The position numbers and the translations under genes are program-made. From Cladorhizidae sp. MBARI D1340-BT2 (Eukaryota > Porifera > Demospongiae > Poecilosclerida > Cladorhizidae), in NCBI GenBank assembly GCA_028752905.1, contig JAQNBH010000013.1:27896739-27960738 (forward strand): a stretch of 64,000 nucleotides of DNA, given 5' to 3'. The notes beneath the pieces were generated by a model, which ran no database searches, was not told the origin of the DNA, and saw only the letters and a program-made list of their open reading frames with translations. This document shows, piece after piece, positions 1 through 11,774 of the stretch. How positions within the stretch are numbered: the stretch's first letter is position 1; the number at the start of each line of letters is the position of its first letter.

Positions 1-54
1 TGGTGGATAGTCTTTGCTTTGCCACTTCATACATTTTTTCCGTGTGTTTGTTAG

Positions 55-192
55 GCGCAAGCTTTACCCATCAGCAGTGACTGGGGGGAGGAGGTGCACG
101 GGCACACAGCAGCCAGATCACCGTGGAAGAGCATGACCATCGAAAGGCGATCAAGATCAATTGCACATCAGACTCGAGTTGTGTTCCCCTGA
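55..192 (+). CDS. Possible 3'-terminal exon of an unidentified gene
   Basis: A pyrimidine-rich tract ending in TTAG at 51-54 is followed by 45 open codons and a TGA at 190-192. The frame begins AQALPISSDWGEE and ends TRVVFP. There is no upstream start in the window, so if real it is a last exon whose gene begins to the left. No domain is recognised. It could equally be a chance open frame; the only support is the acceptor-like site and coding-like composition. Confidence 0.22.
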   Translation, partial: AQALPISSDWGEEVHGHTAARSPWKSMTIERRSRSIAHQTRVVFP

Positions 193-473
193 TTTAATGC
201 TCGCTTCGTTAGGACAACCGAAAAAGATTTCGTATCCACGCCAACCACTCAAGGAGATGCCACAGGTTTGTTATATTTGTTCAGCACGCCAAATCAACAT
301 TCAGTAAACATGTCATTGTTGCTGTTTGACGAATCCCAAACACAACTGCATGTAGCTCATGTCGCTTGACAAAATATCAAAGCACGACCATGCGTTGCCC
401 ACCATTAAAACATCATATCTGTATTAAAAAAAAACTCTCTAATTATGCGTCGTGGAAATAATAATTCCTATTC

Positions 474-541
474 TCTCAACGAACTCTCAGTTGATATATA
501 TAGTGAAATTACAATGACTCTTCTCAATAATCAACTTGAAT
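474..541 (-). repeat. Tail fragment of hammerhead-like dispersed repeat
   Basis: Read on the minus strand this matches the 3' part of the repeat at 843-955 and 29395-29520: CAAGTTGATTATTGAGAAG, then a diverged middle, then CAACTGAGAGTTCGTTGAGA. The stem-loop head is missing. Confidence 0.6.
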
Positions 542-842
542 TTTACCCTCTGAGAAGGTCATTGCTCTGAGAAGCAATAATTAATTCTGCTATGACCCAT
601 AAATAGAAAGAAAAAAGTTCCACCTTGACTGTGATGCAAGAATAGAAATCACACATGTGTGCGTTCTGTCCTTGCACGTGATTGGATGAGCCTAAAGAAC
701 TACTTCACGGTCTTGCCCAATGAGAGTCCTCTGGTAACCGAGCTTCAAGTCTTCTGTTGATGAAGCATGCAGGAGTGGGTACACAATGATATAGTTTGGA
801 ACCTTGCTAGAGTAGAGTAGGCTACACTATACACTATAGGAT

Positions 843-955
843 TACATATGAAGGCTAGAGCGTCTAGTGGAAACGTCAAGAGAATACAATTTGAAGTTGA
901 TTATTGAGAAGGTTATTGTAATGTTATTATGTCAACTGAGAATTCATTGACACTA
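843..955 (+). repeat. Hammerhead-like dispersed repeat, degenerate copy
   Basis: The copy has a GGCTAG/CTAGTG stem arm pair around a short loop, then GGAAACGTC, then the shared tail (ACAATTTGAAGTTGATTATT and onward to CAACTGAGAATTCATTGA). The CTGATGA box is degraded to a form like ATATGAA and the stem-closing C is G, so this copy could not fold into a catalytic hammerhead. The same family recurs at 7112-7265, 8690-8835, 22375-22452, 29395-29520 and 63845-64000. Confidence 0.7.
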
Positions 956-1754
956 TAAGTTCTGAAGCCGTTGTACAGCTTTTCTTCACCTATTGGAGAA
1001 GTCCATACACTTCGTGTGATGCACGTGGTAGCCACTAACCTCGGAGTAAAATCAAGAAGCTCCTGCAGTAACAGTCAAATATTTGATTGCGAGGTTACAA
1101 TAGAAAGGGACGACAGCTAGGCAAACGAAACGCCAAAAATAGAAATTATAGACGTTTATCCAAGATGCATCATCGGAAATTGAGCTTAGAAAGAAATGAA
1201 TGTCGATTTAGAATGATGCACATGTAGGGGGGTGTATAGCAACACATCCCTACAGGCAAGTGTGGGTGTGTAAACACAACTGCTGCTGTCAGTATTATAT
1301 TGGTTATGGGCAATCTGTCAACAGAACAGAGGTCCACTGCACACTGGGGGTGCAGGACTGGATTGTGTCTGATGGTGCAAAATAATATCTGACGAATGAG
1401 CAAGATTGTCACCCTTCTAGCAATGTCGTTGTGATGGAGGAATAGCTGATGATGATGTACGTATTGCTGCATCTATGGATTTGTTGGTATTGTTAGGTTG
1501 TTGCCGCTGTTGTTGATAGGTTGTTGCTGTTGTTGTTGATGGGTTTCCTGGAGGAACCAACAGCATTACTTTTGATACCCTTCACCGTGATAAATAGCTC
1601 AGCTGATTCTGGATGCTCAATCCTCTAGCTAGATCCGCTCGACGCACATGAGAAGCCTTCGTCATCACAGTTAGAAGAATGGCAGGACATTTTAAGGAGG
1701 GACATCTGCATTTTTTTAATTATTTTTTTACATGTGGTTACAACTTTAGAGCTC

Positions 1755-2062
1755 AGTAGATTCTGCAAACTTCATGGTATGGACTTGATATATAGCTCAA
1801 AAGTTAGGTCTCTCTGTGTGCTCTCTTTTGATACTAAAATATGTTTCATAGGTATAACTATAGGCAAGTTACTAGACCCTAAAGCGGAGGGACCTCAAAA
1901 ACCTGCATCCCAAAACCGCCGGCCAAAACCACTCCGAGTTGCGAAGTGCAAAAAATTTTAAAATGGTACGAGTGGCTAGAGGAAGCTCTAGCGCATACAA
2001 AGACGATTTGAGTAGGCGTTAAAAAATTTATTACCTGGTCAAGCGCGCGGTTGGAAAATTGA
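1755..2062 (+). repeat. Dispersed ~300-bp repeat, copy 1
   Basis: The segment from TTCTGCAAACTTCATGGTAT to GGTCAAGCGCGCGGTTGGAA is clearly homologous to 30430-30740 (same order of blocks: GGACTTGATATATAGCTC, TGTGCTCTCTTTTGA, GTGGCTAGAGGAAG, GGTCAAG). The 75-codon open frame at 1734-1961 lies inside it and is repeat sequence, not a gene. Class unknown; no protein is visible. Confidence 0.75.
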
Positions 2063-2601
2063 AGGTGTTGCTTTTAATACCTGCTTTAGCCCTCAGTTTA
2101 CCTTATGGTCTGCCCAACTGTAGAGGGTCACAATCCCTCCACCCCACCCCACCCCCCCCGCCCTTTTTTCCCCTTTTCCAAATGGCAACAAAAACAAACG
2201 ATGGCCAAGGGTTTCCATGGCTCCTTGGCTTGCCAAGTTAAGTTCCGGCATTTTGCGAACTAGAGCCAATTACAAAGAGGTCAGATGCACAAGCAGCTGC
2301 TTGAGGAAGCTTCTTTTCCAAGATCATATTTAGTTGCTGGTCGTTATTCACCACGACTGGTCAATGGTAGGTTCAGGAAATGACTTCTAGTTCCTGGGTA
2401 GGTAAAACTTGTGAGCATATATATAGAGTGTGACGAAGCCTATTATACCAGCATAGCTAAAACAACGAAAGATGCGTTACACTACAGCACTCTGCACCAG
2501 GAATACGTTGCTACAGCACCCTGCACCAAGAAGCGGATGTGATGGTTGATCCTACAGTGTGTACTGTATGTAAGCATCAAACATGGCCACACCAAAGTAG
2601 T

Positions 2602-2712
2602 GGTCCAGTCCAGTGGCACCAGCCATGTCAAACTGGGCGGTCCAGTCCAGTGGCACCAGCCATGTCAAACTGGGCGGTCCAGTCCAGTGGCACCAGCCAT
2701 GTCAAACTGGGC
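2602..2712. repeat. 37-bp minisatellite, 3 copies
   Basis: Three essentially identical copies of a 37-bp unit containing GGCACCAGCCATGTCAAACT, total 111 bp. Two overlapping short open frames over it (73 and 81 codons) are translations of the repeat. Confidence 0.95.
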
Positions 2713-2867
2713 GGTGGTAGCCTGGGTAATCTTGGCACCTGTCATGAAATTCCACCCTAGCCCTAGCTACAGTGTAGTATCAAGTACATAGGTGGGAGAC
2801 AATGTTGAACTAACCCTAGCCTTAACAGTGAGAGGGAACTCAGAAGAACAGCCCTAGCCCAAAGTGT

Positions 2868-3695
2868 GTATGGAGGAAGGGAACATAGAATTAGCTCTAA
2901 ACCCAAGCAAGTATAATGGAGGGAGGGAACATAGAATTAGCCCCAAACCCTAGCAAGCATAATGAAGGGAGGGAACATAGAATTAGCCCCAAACCCAAGC
3001 AAGTATAATGAAGGGAGGGACCATAGAATTAGCCCCAAACCCTAGCAAGCATAATGGAGGGAGGGAACATAGAATTAGCCCCAAACCCTAGCAAGCATAA
3101 TGGAGGGAGGGAACATAGAATTAGCCCCAAACCCTAGCAAGCATAATGGAGGGAGGGAACATAGAATTAGCTCTAAACCCTAGCAAGCATAATGGAGGGA
3201 GGGAACATAGAATTAGCCCCAAACCCTAGCAAGCATAATGGAGGGAGGGAACATAGAATTAGCCCCAAACCCTAGCAAGCATAATGGAGGGAGGGAACAT
3301 AGAATTAGCCCCAAACCCTAGCAAGCATAATGGAGGGAGGGAACATAGAATTAGCTCTAAACCCTAGCAAGCATAATGGAGGGAGGGAACATAGAATTAG
3401 CCCCAAACCCTAGCAAGCATAATGGAGGGAGGGAACATAGAATTAGCCCCAAACCCAAGCAAGTATAATGGAGGGAGGGACCATAGAATTAGCTAGCAAT
3501 CATAATGAAGGGAGGGAACATAGAATTAGCTCTAAACCCTAGCAAGCATAATGGAGGGAGGGACCATAGAATTAGCCCCAAACCCTAGCAAGCATAATGG
3601 AGGGAGGGAACATAGAATCAGCCGTAAACCCTAGAAAGTATAATGGAGCTCCGGGATAATAGAATTAGCTCTAGACCCTAGCAAGTATAACAAGG
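2868..3695. repeat. 46-bp minisatellite, about 18 copies
   Basis: Unit approximately AGGGAGGGAACATAGAATTA followed by GCCCCAAACCCTAGCAAGCATAATGG. Copies vary mainly at GCCCC/GCTCT and CCTAG/CCAAG. It lies downstream of the last RSBN1-like exon found and is probably intronic. Confidence 0.95.
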
Positions 3696-3923
3696 CCAAT
3701 ATACGGTGGAAGAGAATATGGCGAGAAAACGTTGGTCATGCATAGAGGATGGTCCCGGGATTATCTGCAGCCAGCACTGGAGCCACATGTATGCATACGT
3801 ACGACACTTGAACAATTAGTCGGGAGTGAGTGAGGGGTGCAGCTCCATGGATCTGTGTTGTGCATTCATTTAGCTTTGCAATTCTCTCCCTCTCTCTTCC
3901 AACGCACTGGCAGACTGACTGAC

Positions 3924-4095
3924 CTAGAAACTCGGGGAAGTAGCCGCCACTCTCCTCTGATACCTGCCCGACCAAGCTGATCTGGAGCAGAGGTCCACAC
4001 CGTAGGGTCCCATGGGAGTAGCTGGCCTCCACTCGCTCTCCATACTCCTCCATCTTACATGTCTCTATCTCTGACGTACGCAGAAGGTGCCCCAC
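3924..4095 (-). CDS. RSBN1: RSBN1/KDM9 homologue, internal exon (second found)
   Basis: This exon encodes 57 codons plus one base. It starts directly after a CTCTCTAG acceptor (AG at 4097-4096) and ends at TTTCTAG|GTCAGT. Residues such as TSEIETCKMEEYGERV, YSHGT, GPLLQISLVG and SGGYFPEFLG match the conserved block of the round spermatid basic protein 1 family. The family's usual version reads S-D-I-E-T, Y-S-H-G-T, G-P-L-H-Q-I-S-L-V-G and G-G-Y-F-P-D-L-L-G. The reading frame continues exactly (phase 0) from the exon at 10499-10945, giving ...DIDVK|VGHLLRTSEIET. RSBN1 proteins are nuclear; some members are reported as histone H4K20me2 demethylases (KDM9). That function is family knowledge, not visible here. 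The following exon should begin in phase 1 and was not found between 1 and 3900, so the gene runs off the window or is truncated. Confidence 0.85.
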
Positions 4096-4436
4096 CTAGA
4101 GAGACGAGAGGGAGGAAGAGGGAGAGAGAGAAAGGAGAAAGGGTAAGGAATGGAGAAGGGAGGAAGATAAAAAGGAAAAGATAAAAATAAATGGAGACCT
4201 CGCCCCTGCCAACCAATCATAGACCAACGTGTAGATCCTCTACAAATGTCAGCCACCGTGCATGTATGGAGCTACATGTATATATATACAGTATTTAAAA
4301 ATGCATAATTCCGCCAATATTGCTAGATAGAATATATACACTAATCAGAATAGCCCCCCCCCCCCCCCAACAGAGTTATATTGAAATGCAGTTCTCCCAA
4401 CAATGGAGCTACACATGAAAGTATAAACTTCCCGGA
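4096..4436. other. Intron of the RSBN1-like gene, unique sequence
   Basis: Purine-rich on the plus strand (GAGAGGGAGGAAGAGGGAGA), so it supplies a pyrimidine tract for the minus-strand acceptor at 4096-4097. A short poly-C run lies near 4354-4370. No gene is seen. Confidence 0.6.
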
Positions 4437-6602
4437 CAACCATACCTACATCTAAATAGAGACCTCAACCATACCTACATCAAAATGTAGACCCCAACCA
4501 TACCAACATCAAAATGCAGACCCCAACCATACCTACATCAAAATGCAGACCCCAACCATACCAACATCAAAATGCAGACCCCAACCATACCTACATCAAA
4601 ATGCAGACCCCAACCGTACCTACATCAAAATGCAGACCCCAACCATACCTACATCTAAATACAGACCTCAACCATACCAACATCAAAATGCAGACCCCAA
4701 CCATACCTACATCAAAATGTAGACCCCAACCATACCAACATCAAAATGCAGACCCCAACCATACCTACATCAAAATACTGACCCCAACCATACCTACATC
4801 AAAATGCAGACCACACCCATACCTACATCAAAATGCAGACCCCACCCATACCTACATCAAAATGCAGACCACACCCATACCTACATCAAAATGCAGACCC
4901 CACCCATACCTACATCAAAATGAAGACCCCACCCATACCTACATCAAAATGCATACCTACATCAAAATACAGACCCCAACCATACCTACATCAAAATGCA
5001 GACCCCACCCATACCTACATCAAAATGCAGACCCCACCCATACCTACATCAAAATGCAGACTCCAACCATACCTACATCAAAATGCATACCTACATCAAA
5101 ATGCAGACCGCAACCATACCACCATACCTACATCAAAATGCAGACCCCAACCATACCTACATCAAAATACACACCCCAACCATACCTACATCAAAATGCA
5201 GACCCCAACCATACCTACATCAAAATACTGACCCCAACCATACCTACATCAAAATGCAGACCCCAACCGTACCTACATCAATATATAGACTCCAACCATA
5301 CCTACATCAAAATGCAGACCCCACCCATACCTACATCAAAATGCAGACCCCACCCATACCTACATCAAAATGCAGACCCCACCCATACCTACATCGAAAT
5401 GCAGACTCCAACCATACCTACATCAAAATGCATACCTACATCAAAATGCAGACCCCAACCATACCTACATCAAAATGCAGACCCCACCCATACCTACATC
5501 AAAATGCAGACCCCACCCATACCTACATCAAAATGCAGACTCCAACCATTCCTACATCAAAATGCATACCTACATCAAAATACAGACCCCAACCATACCT
5601 ACACATCAAAATGCAGACCCCAACCATACCTACATCAAAATACTGACCCCAACCATACCTACATCAAAATGCAGACCCCAACCGTACCTACATCAATATA
5701 TAGACTCCAACCATACCTACATCAAAATGCAGACCCCACCCATACCTACATCAAAATGCAGACCCCACCCATACCTACATCAAAATGCAGACCCCACCCA
5801 TACCTACATCAAAATGCAGACTCCAACCATACCTACATCAAAATGCATACCTACATCAAAATACAGACCCCAACCATACCTACATCAAAATGCAGACCCC
5901 ACCCATACCTACATCAAAATGCAGACCCCACCCATACCTACATCAAAATGCAGACTCCAACCATACCTACATCAAAATGCATACCTACATCAAAATGCAG
6001 ACCCCAACCATACCTACATCAAAATGCAGACCCCAACCATACCTACATCAAAATGCAGACCCCACCCATACCTACATCAAAATGCAGACCCCACCCATAC
6101 CTACATCAAAATGCAGACCCCACCCATACCTACATCAAAATGCAGACCCCAACCGTACCTACATCAATATATAGACTCCAACCATACCTACATCAAAATG
6201 CAGACCCCACCCATACCTACATCAAAATGCAGACCCCACCCATACCTACATCAAAATGCAGACTCCAACCATACCTACATCAAAATGCATACCTACATCA
6301 AAATACAGACCCCAACCATACCTACATCAAAATGCAGACCCCACCCATACCTACATCAAAATGCAGACCCCACCCATACCTACATCAAAATGCAGACCCC
6401 ACCCATACCTACATCAAAATGCAGACTCCAACCATACCTACATCAAAATGCATACCTACATCAAAATGCAGACCCCAACCATACCTACATCAAAATGCAG
6501 ACCCCAACCATACCTACATCAAAATACACACCCCAACCATACCTACATCAAAATGCAGACCCCAACCATACTACATCAAAACGCAGACCCACCCCCAACC
6601 AT
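4437..6602. repeat. 29-bp minisatellite, ~74 copies, with higher-order structure
   Basis: The unit is ATGCAGACCCCAACCATACC plus TACATCAAA (29 bp). Because 29 is not a multiple of 3 and the unit has no stop in any forward frame, all three forward frames stay open. Each 87 bp reads as the same 29-residue cycle (IPTSKCRPQPY...HQNADPNHTYIK), which explains the apparent 696-, 456- and 216-codon ORFs. Variants include CCCACCC for CCCAACC, an AATATATAGACTCC unit, and an 18-bp short unit (ATGCATACCTACATCAAA). The array sits in the RSBN1-like intron and is not a gene. Confidence 0.95.
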
Positions 6603-6987
6603 AGCGTGAAAACCCATCCTCTTTCCTATAGGTCATCCCAGGGTGTGCATGAATTATTGAGACAATCTCAGGATGTCCTTAGAGAAGGTGACAAACTATT
6701 CACCATGGATACCGGAAAACCTACTGTATATCCAGGATAACTGATCCCGAGATGCGTCTAGCCCTAGAATACACTAGTCCTAAGATATATATCGCCATAA
6801 TCCACGAAATAACCCTAGCATTAGAACACCAAATAACTCCATTATAGTCTGTCTTACCCCCTATCGCCACCACCAACCATAGCATATTAAAATATGGACC
6901 ACTCAACCATCAAAATGCAGCCCCCAATTTTTCAAAGCACAACCTCACCCATCCAACCATACCCACTCCCTAGTAGTAGGCAAGATC
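6603..6987. other. Intronic unique sequence, no gene seen
   Basis: About 385 bp between the 29-bp array and the TAA microsatellite. It has a few stray CATCAAAATGCAG remnants (near 6909-6920) showing that the array once reached further. Short frames only. Confidence 0.55.
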
Positions 6988-7110
<123 letters not shown>

Positions 7111-7111
7111 T

Positions 7112-7265
7112 AATCTCTCAATGAACTCTCAGTTGACATAATAACATTAAAATCACCTTCTCAATAATTAACTTCAACGAATTATATTCACTCGACGTTT
7201 CGACTCATGAAGACTAGAGCATCTAGTCGAAACGTCGAGTGAATAAAATTTGAATTTGAAGTTGA
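7112..7265. repeat. Head-to-head pair of hammerhead-like repeats (palindrome)
   Basis: The left half (7112-7205) is the repeat in reverse orientation (TCTCAATGAACTCTCAGTTG ... TTCACTCGACGTTTCGACT). The right half (7206-7265) is forward (CATGAAGACTAGAGCATCTA, GTCGAAACGTCGAGTGAATA, then TTTGAAGTTGATTAT). The forward copy has a perfect 6-bp stem GACTAG/CTAGTC around AGCAT, then GAAACGTC. Its CTGATGA box reads CTCATGA. TAA microsatellites flank both sides. Confidence 0.8.
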
Positions 7266-7274
7266 TTATGAATA

Positions 7275-8687
<1,413 letters not shown>

Positions 8688-8689
8688 TT

Positions 8690-8835
8690 CATGATGAAGG
8701 CTAGAGCATCCAGTCATTATTCATGATGAAGGCTAGAGTGTTCAGTCATTATTCATGATGAAGGCTAGAGCGTCCAGTCGAAACGTCGAGAAAGTAAAAA
8801 TTCAAGTTGATTATTGAGAAAGTTATTATAAAAAG
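8690..8835 (+). repeat. Hammerhead-like repeat, head triplicated
   Basis: ATTCATGATGAAGGCTAGAG occurs three times in a row (about every 35 bp). Only the third copy continues into CGTCCAGTCGAAACGTCGAG and the shared tail AAGTTGATTATTGAGAAAGT. The first base of the CTGATGA box is A in these copies. Confidence 0.75.
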
Positions 8836-8885
8836 GATTTTATTTCCGACCGCTTTGGTACAGGTACCTCTGGTAGTATATATGT

Positions 8886-8991
8886 ACAGTATATACAGAA
8901 ATTTTGCCAAGGGGAGGGGGAAGGGAGGTGGGGGGGGGGGGCAAACTTGGGATATGGGAGGGAAAAAGGAGGGGGGGGCAGAGGAAAATCT

Positions 8992-9022
<31 letters not shown>

Positions 9023-9061
9023 GAATCACACAAGGGGGGATTTCCCCTAGATACACCCCTA
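8886..9061 (-). mobile_element. G-tract MITE, probably non-autonomous hAT-like
   Basis: Ends are CAGTATATACAGAAATTTTG on the left and, read inward from the right, AGGGGTGTATCTAGGGG. The same two ends, in opposite orientation, bound the element at 16587-16703. The interior is dominated by long G runs (about 8929-8941 and 8992-9020), which are prone to G-quadruplex formation and length change. No coding capacity; the pro-rich and gly-rich frames are artefacts. Confidence 0.55.
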
Positions 9062-9289
9062 TATATCCCATAAATTCTTCACGGTTCTCCACTCAATTAA
9101 AGAAAAGAGTCTACACTGTAACTTTGCATGTGAAGGTAACATCTAGACAGACAATACCAACATTGTCATCACCTGCTGGTTAGCCAAAACCATGTAGAGC
9201 CTTTGGTATTTACAAGTGTCTGCAGTCATTATAGATGGTACCCTCATCAACAAACACCTCGACTCACTGCCGCATACTTGGCCTACCCT

Positions 9290-10430
9290 CTCAAATGAGG
9301 ACACCATTGTATATAAAATGAAACCACCCACAAAACTGAGGAGACCTCGGCATATTGTGGAGCTCACTCTAATCTATATGAGGACACCTCAGAATACAAT
9401 GGAGCCTACTTTACACCACCAGCCTTCTCAAATGAGGATGCCTCTATATATAGTGGAGCCTATAGAGACCAACTCTCTGAATATAAAGCAGAGCCCACTC
9501 TGTCTGAAATATAAATTGGTGCTCACATTACACCAACACTCTGAAATGAGGACACATCTGAATAGGATGGAGTCCACTCTAGTCCAAACATCTGAAATAA
9601 GGACACTTTTGTATACAACTCTAGTCCAACCCTCAGAAATGAGGACACCTCAGTTTACAGTGGAGCCCACTCTAATCACACCCTCTGAAATGGGGACACC
9701 TCTGCATACAGTGGAGAGCACTCTAGTCCAGCCATCTGAAATGAGGACACTCTGGAGCCCACTCTAGTCCAACCCTCAGAAATGAGGACACCTCTGTGTA
9801 CAGTGGAGAGCACTCTAGTCCAGCCCCTCCGAAATGAGGATGCCTCTGTATATACAGTGGAGCCCATTCTAGTCCAACCCTGTGAAATGAGGACACTTCT
9901 GTATACAGTGGATCCCATTCTAGTCCAACCCTGTGAAATCAGGATACCTCTGCATACAGTGGAGCCCATTCTAGTCCCTTTGAAAAGAGGACACCTCTGT
10001 ATACAGTAGTGCCCATTCTAGTCCAACACTCTGAAATGAGGACCCTCTGAATATAATGGAGCCTACTTTAGGCCAACCCTTCCAATGAGGACACCACTAT
10101 GCACAGTGGTATCTACTCGAGTCAAAATTTCTGAAATGAACAGCCTTCTCTAGTCCAACCCTTTGAATTGAGGACACCTCTGTATGTAAAGCGGACCAAC
10201 CGTCTAAAGTGAACATCTATATATATATATTTATATACAGTGGATCCCACTCTAGTCCAGCCCTCTGAAATGACGACACCTCTGTATGTAGTGGAGCCAA
10301 CTCTAGTCCAACACTCACCCTCTATATACAGTGGTGCTCATCTAGTCCAGCCCTCTCAAATGAAGACGCTATGTATAATGCTCACTCTAGAACAACCCTG
10401 TAAAATAAGGACACCTCCAACCTTCAAAGC
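9290..10430. repeat. ~51-bp diverged minisatellite, about 21 copies
   Basis: Unit approximately CTCTGAAATGAGGACACCTC then TGTATACAGTGGAGCCCACTCTAGTCCAACC. Copies are diverged and some are shortened. It begins in noncoding DNA near 9200 and stops about 70 bp from the 5' splice site of the RSBN1-like exon. Open frames across it are repeat translations. Confidence 0.9.
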
Positions 10431-10498
10431 CTAGCATTATCATGCCAGCCTCGAGATAACCCATGTATATGTCTAGTATAAGCTGTCTCTAGCCTTAC

Positions 10499-10945
10499 CT
10501 TCACATCAATGTCAGGTTTAGTGGTAGCCAGATGGCTAACCATCTCAGGCATATAAGCAGCAGCATCATGAACAATTCCAATCACATGCTTAGCAACGTT
10601 ATCAAGCTCTTCTCGAAACACCTCTTCAAAAAACAAAACAGCCAGCTTTTCTTTGCTCTTTGAGTCAAGATGAGCAAATTCACTATCATACATATGAACT
10701 ATGCTGGCTCCACCATTCGGGTGAACTTCAATGTATTTCTTCAAGTCAGTTTCTGTGTCGCTTTCTGTTCTGTTGAGGTGATTATAATCAAGGTTGTTTG
10801 CTTGGATATTGTGGTCTGCATCAGAAAATCCATTACACAAAGCTTGGATGGAGGGACCTTTGATATCATATTGCTTATCATTAATGTTGCTACTATGACT
10901 CTTCAAGGCTTTCAAGGCACCTGGTTCGAATTTCCCGAGGCTCAT
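10499..10945 (-). CDS. RSBN1: RSBN1/KDM9 homologue, first coding exon found
   Basis: 149 codons from ATG (10945-10943) to GTGAAG|GTAAGG, a strong 5' splice site in phase 0. The first ~75 residues are polar and low in conservation. From residue ~77 the protein shows the family hallmark HPNGGASIVHMYDSEF, then a helix-rich stretch, then VIGIVHDAAAYMPEMV, all diagnostic of RSBN1/RSBN1L. Vertebrate members have several hundred extra basic, disordered N-terminal residues. Here an in-frame TAA lies 13 codons upstream of the ATG, so either the N-terminus is short or an acceptor (ACGTTAG) just before the ATG joins an unseen upstream exon. The product is expected to be nuclear. Next exon: 3924-4095. 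Confidence 0.88.
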
Positions 10946-11525
10946 TCTAACGTGTAACTTCGTTGTGATTAATGCTTGGCTTTAGTCAGTGTGCTTACTG
11001 AGCACTAAAAGGTCATCTTCTTGTTTCCCAAGCTTGAATGGGTCATTCGCGACGAGTACTGCAATGTTCCACAATGGAGGATATTAAGAACAAGCGTTTT
11101 CGAGTTCAACAGGATAGTCTTACGTGGTATAGCACTTCCCCACCCTCAACACACAGAGCAGAGTGAATTAAACAAGAAGCGAATACAAAATAGCAGACAA
11201 AATCCAAAAAGCCTTCAAGCTCGAGGTGAACTGAGTAATGCTTTACGTAATGCGCATTCCTTTAATTAAAGGTGTTAGGACTGCACGTGACTATTTACAG
11301 GGGAGGGTAAGGTGTGTCCAAGGTATATGCCCACCGCCGACCTTTACATGGATCAAAGGTCGAAATGTGCGGAAGTTCAAACCATGCCAACGCGAGATAT
11401 ACGTGTCACGGAAACACTGAAAAAGATAGCGTTAGCCAAAAACGTGCTACTCGAGTGTTTCTTCTCACTAGCACGGCTAGGAAAGACTTCTTTAAACCTA
11501 CAGCGCCTTTAAACTACAGAGAGTT
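10946..11525. promoter_or_regulatory. Divergent intergenic region between RSBN1-like and TEX264 genes
   Basis: About 580 bp separate the two oppositely oriented start codons. The stretch is richer in CpG than its surroundings (for example TCATTCGCGACGAGTAC) and lacks the tandem repeats that fill both neighbouring introns. This fits a shared bidirectional promoter, but no specific element is identified. Short frames (11021-11269, 11312-11565) have no recognisable content. Confidence 0.4.
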
Positions 11526-11774
11526 ATGGGTTTGGTGTTGTACATCTGTATCGCTCTGGTGGTAGTCCTTTGCTTGCTTCTCATGATCATAACGCACGCA
11601 GGATACTTCTACAGCTTGAGAATACGGACTTCAATACCGCTGTCGGTACCCAGAAAGGTTGCTTATAAGGTACACAGAGGTGCTTACAGTAACTCAGGGA
11701 CTACCTACGGGGATTTGTCGAAGCTAGCACCACATCTAACTACCTTTGGGATATACTATGACGACCCCAAGACA
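11526..11774 (+). CDS. TEX264: TEX264 homologue, exon 1 (ER membrane anchor)
   Basis: 83 codons from ATG to AAGACA|GTAAGT (phase 0). Residues 3-23 form one hydrophobic membrane segment (LVLYICIALVVVLCLLLMI). After it comes the start of the GyrI-like domain with VAYKVHRGAYSNSG and FGIYYDDPKT, matching human TEX264 (VAYKFHMGLY..., AVYYDNP). In animals TEX264 is a single-pass ER protein with a cytosolic C-terminus; it acts in ER-phagy and in repair of topoisomerase-1 adducts (family knowledge). The frame continues into 22484. The start is the first ATG before the membrane segment. Confidence 0.88.

Larger units (their letters stand above)
193..1754. other. Noncoding region with dispersed repeat copies
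   Basis: No convincing gene is seen. The 100-codon minus-strand frame at 1170-1472 has no recognisable domain or splice context. Two pieces of the hammerhead-like repeat lie here (474-541 and 843-955), and a short GTT-rich tract (GTTGTTGCTGTTGTTG-type) lies near 1490-1540. If the RSBN1-like gene continues to its C-terminus, its last exons should be in or beyond this stretch, but none could be found. Confidence 0.5.

Noticed and set aside
2230..2390. Minus-strand peptide MILEKKLPQAAA, faintly like the next conserved block of RSBN1
   Set aside because: No acceptor gives the required phase-1 frame; the phase-correct reading hits a stop; the match is only about five residues.
4514..6604. 696-codon open reading frame and overlapping 456-, 216-, 132- and 129-codon frames
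   Set aside because: All are translations of the 29-bp minisatellite, which lacks stops in any forward frame; the same peptide cycle appears in all three frames.
8929..9020. Gly-rich and Pro-rich frames near the G tracts
   Set aside because: Homopolymer translations inside a MITE.
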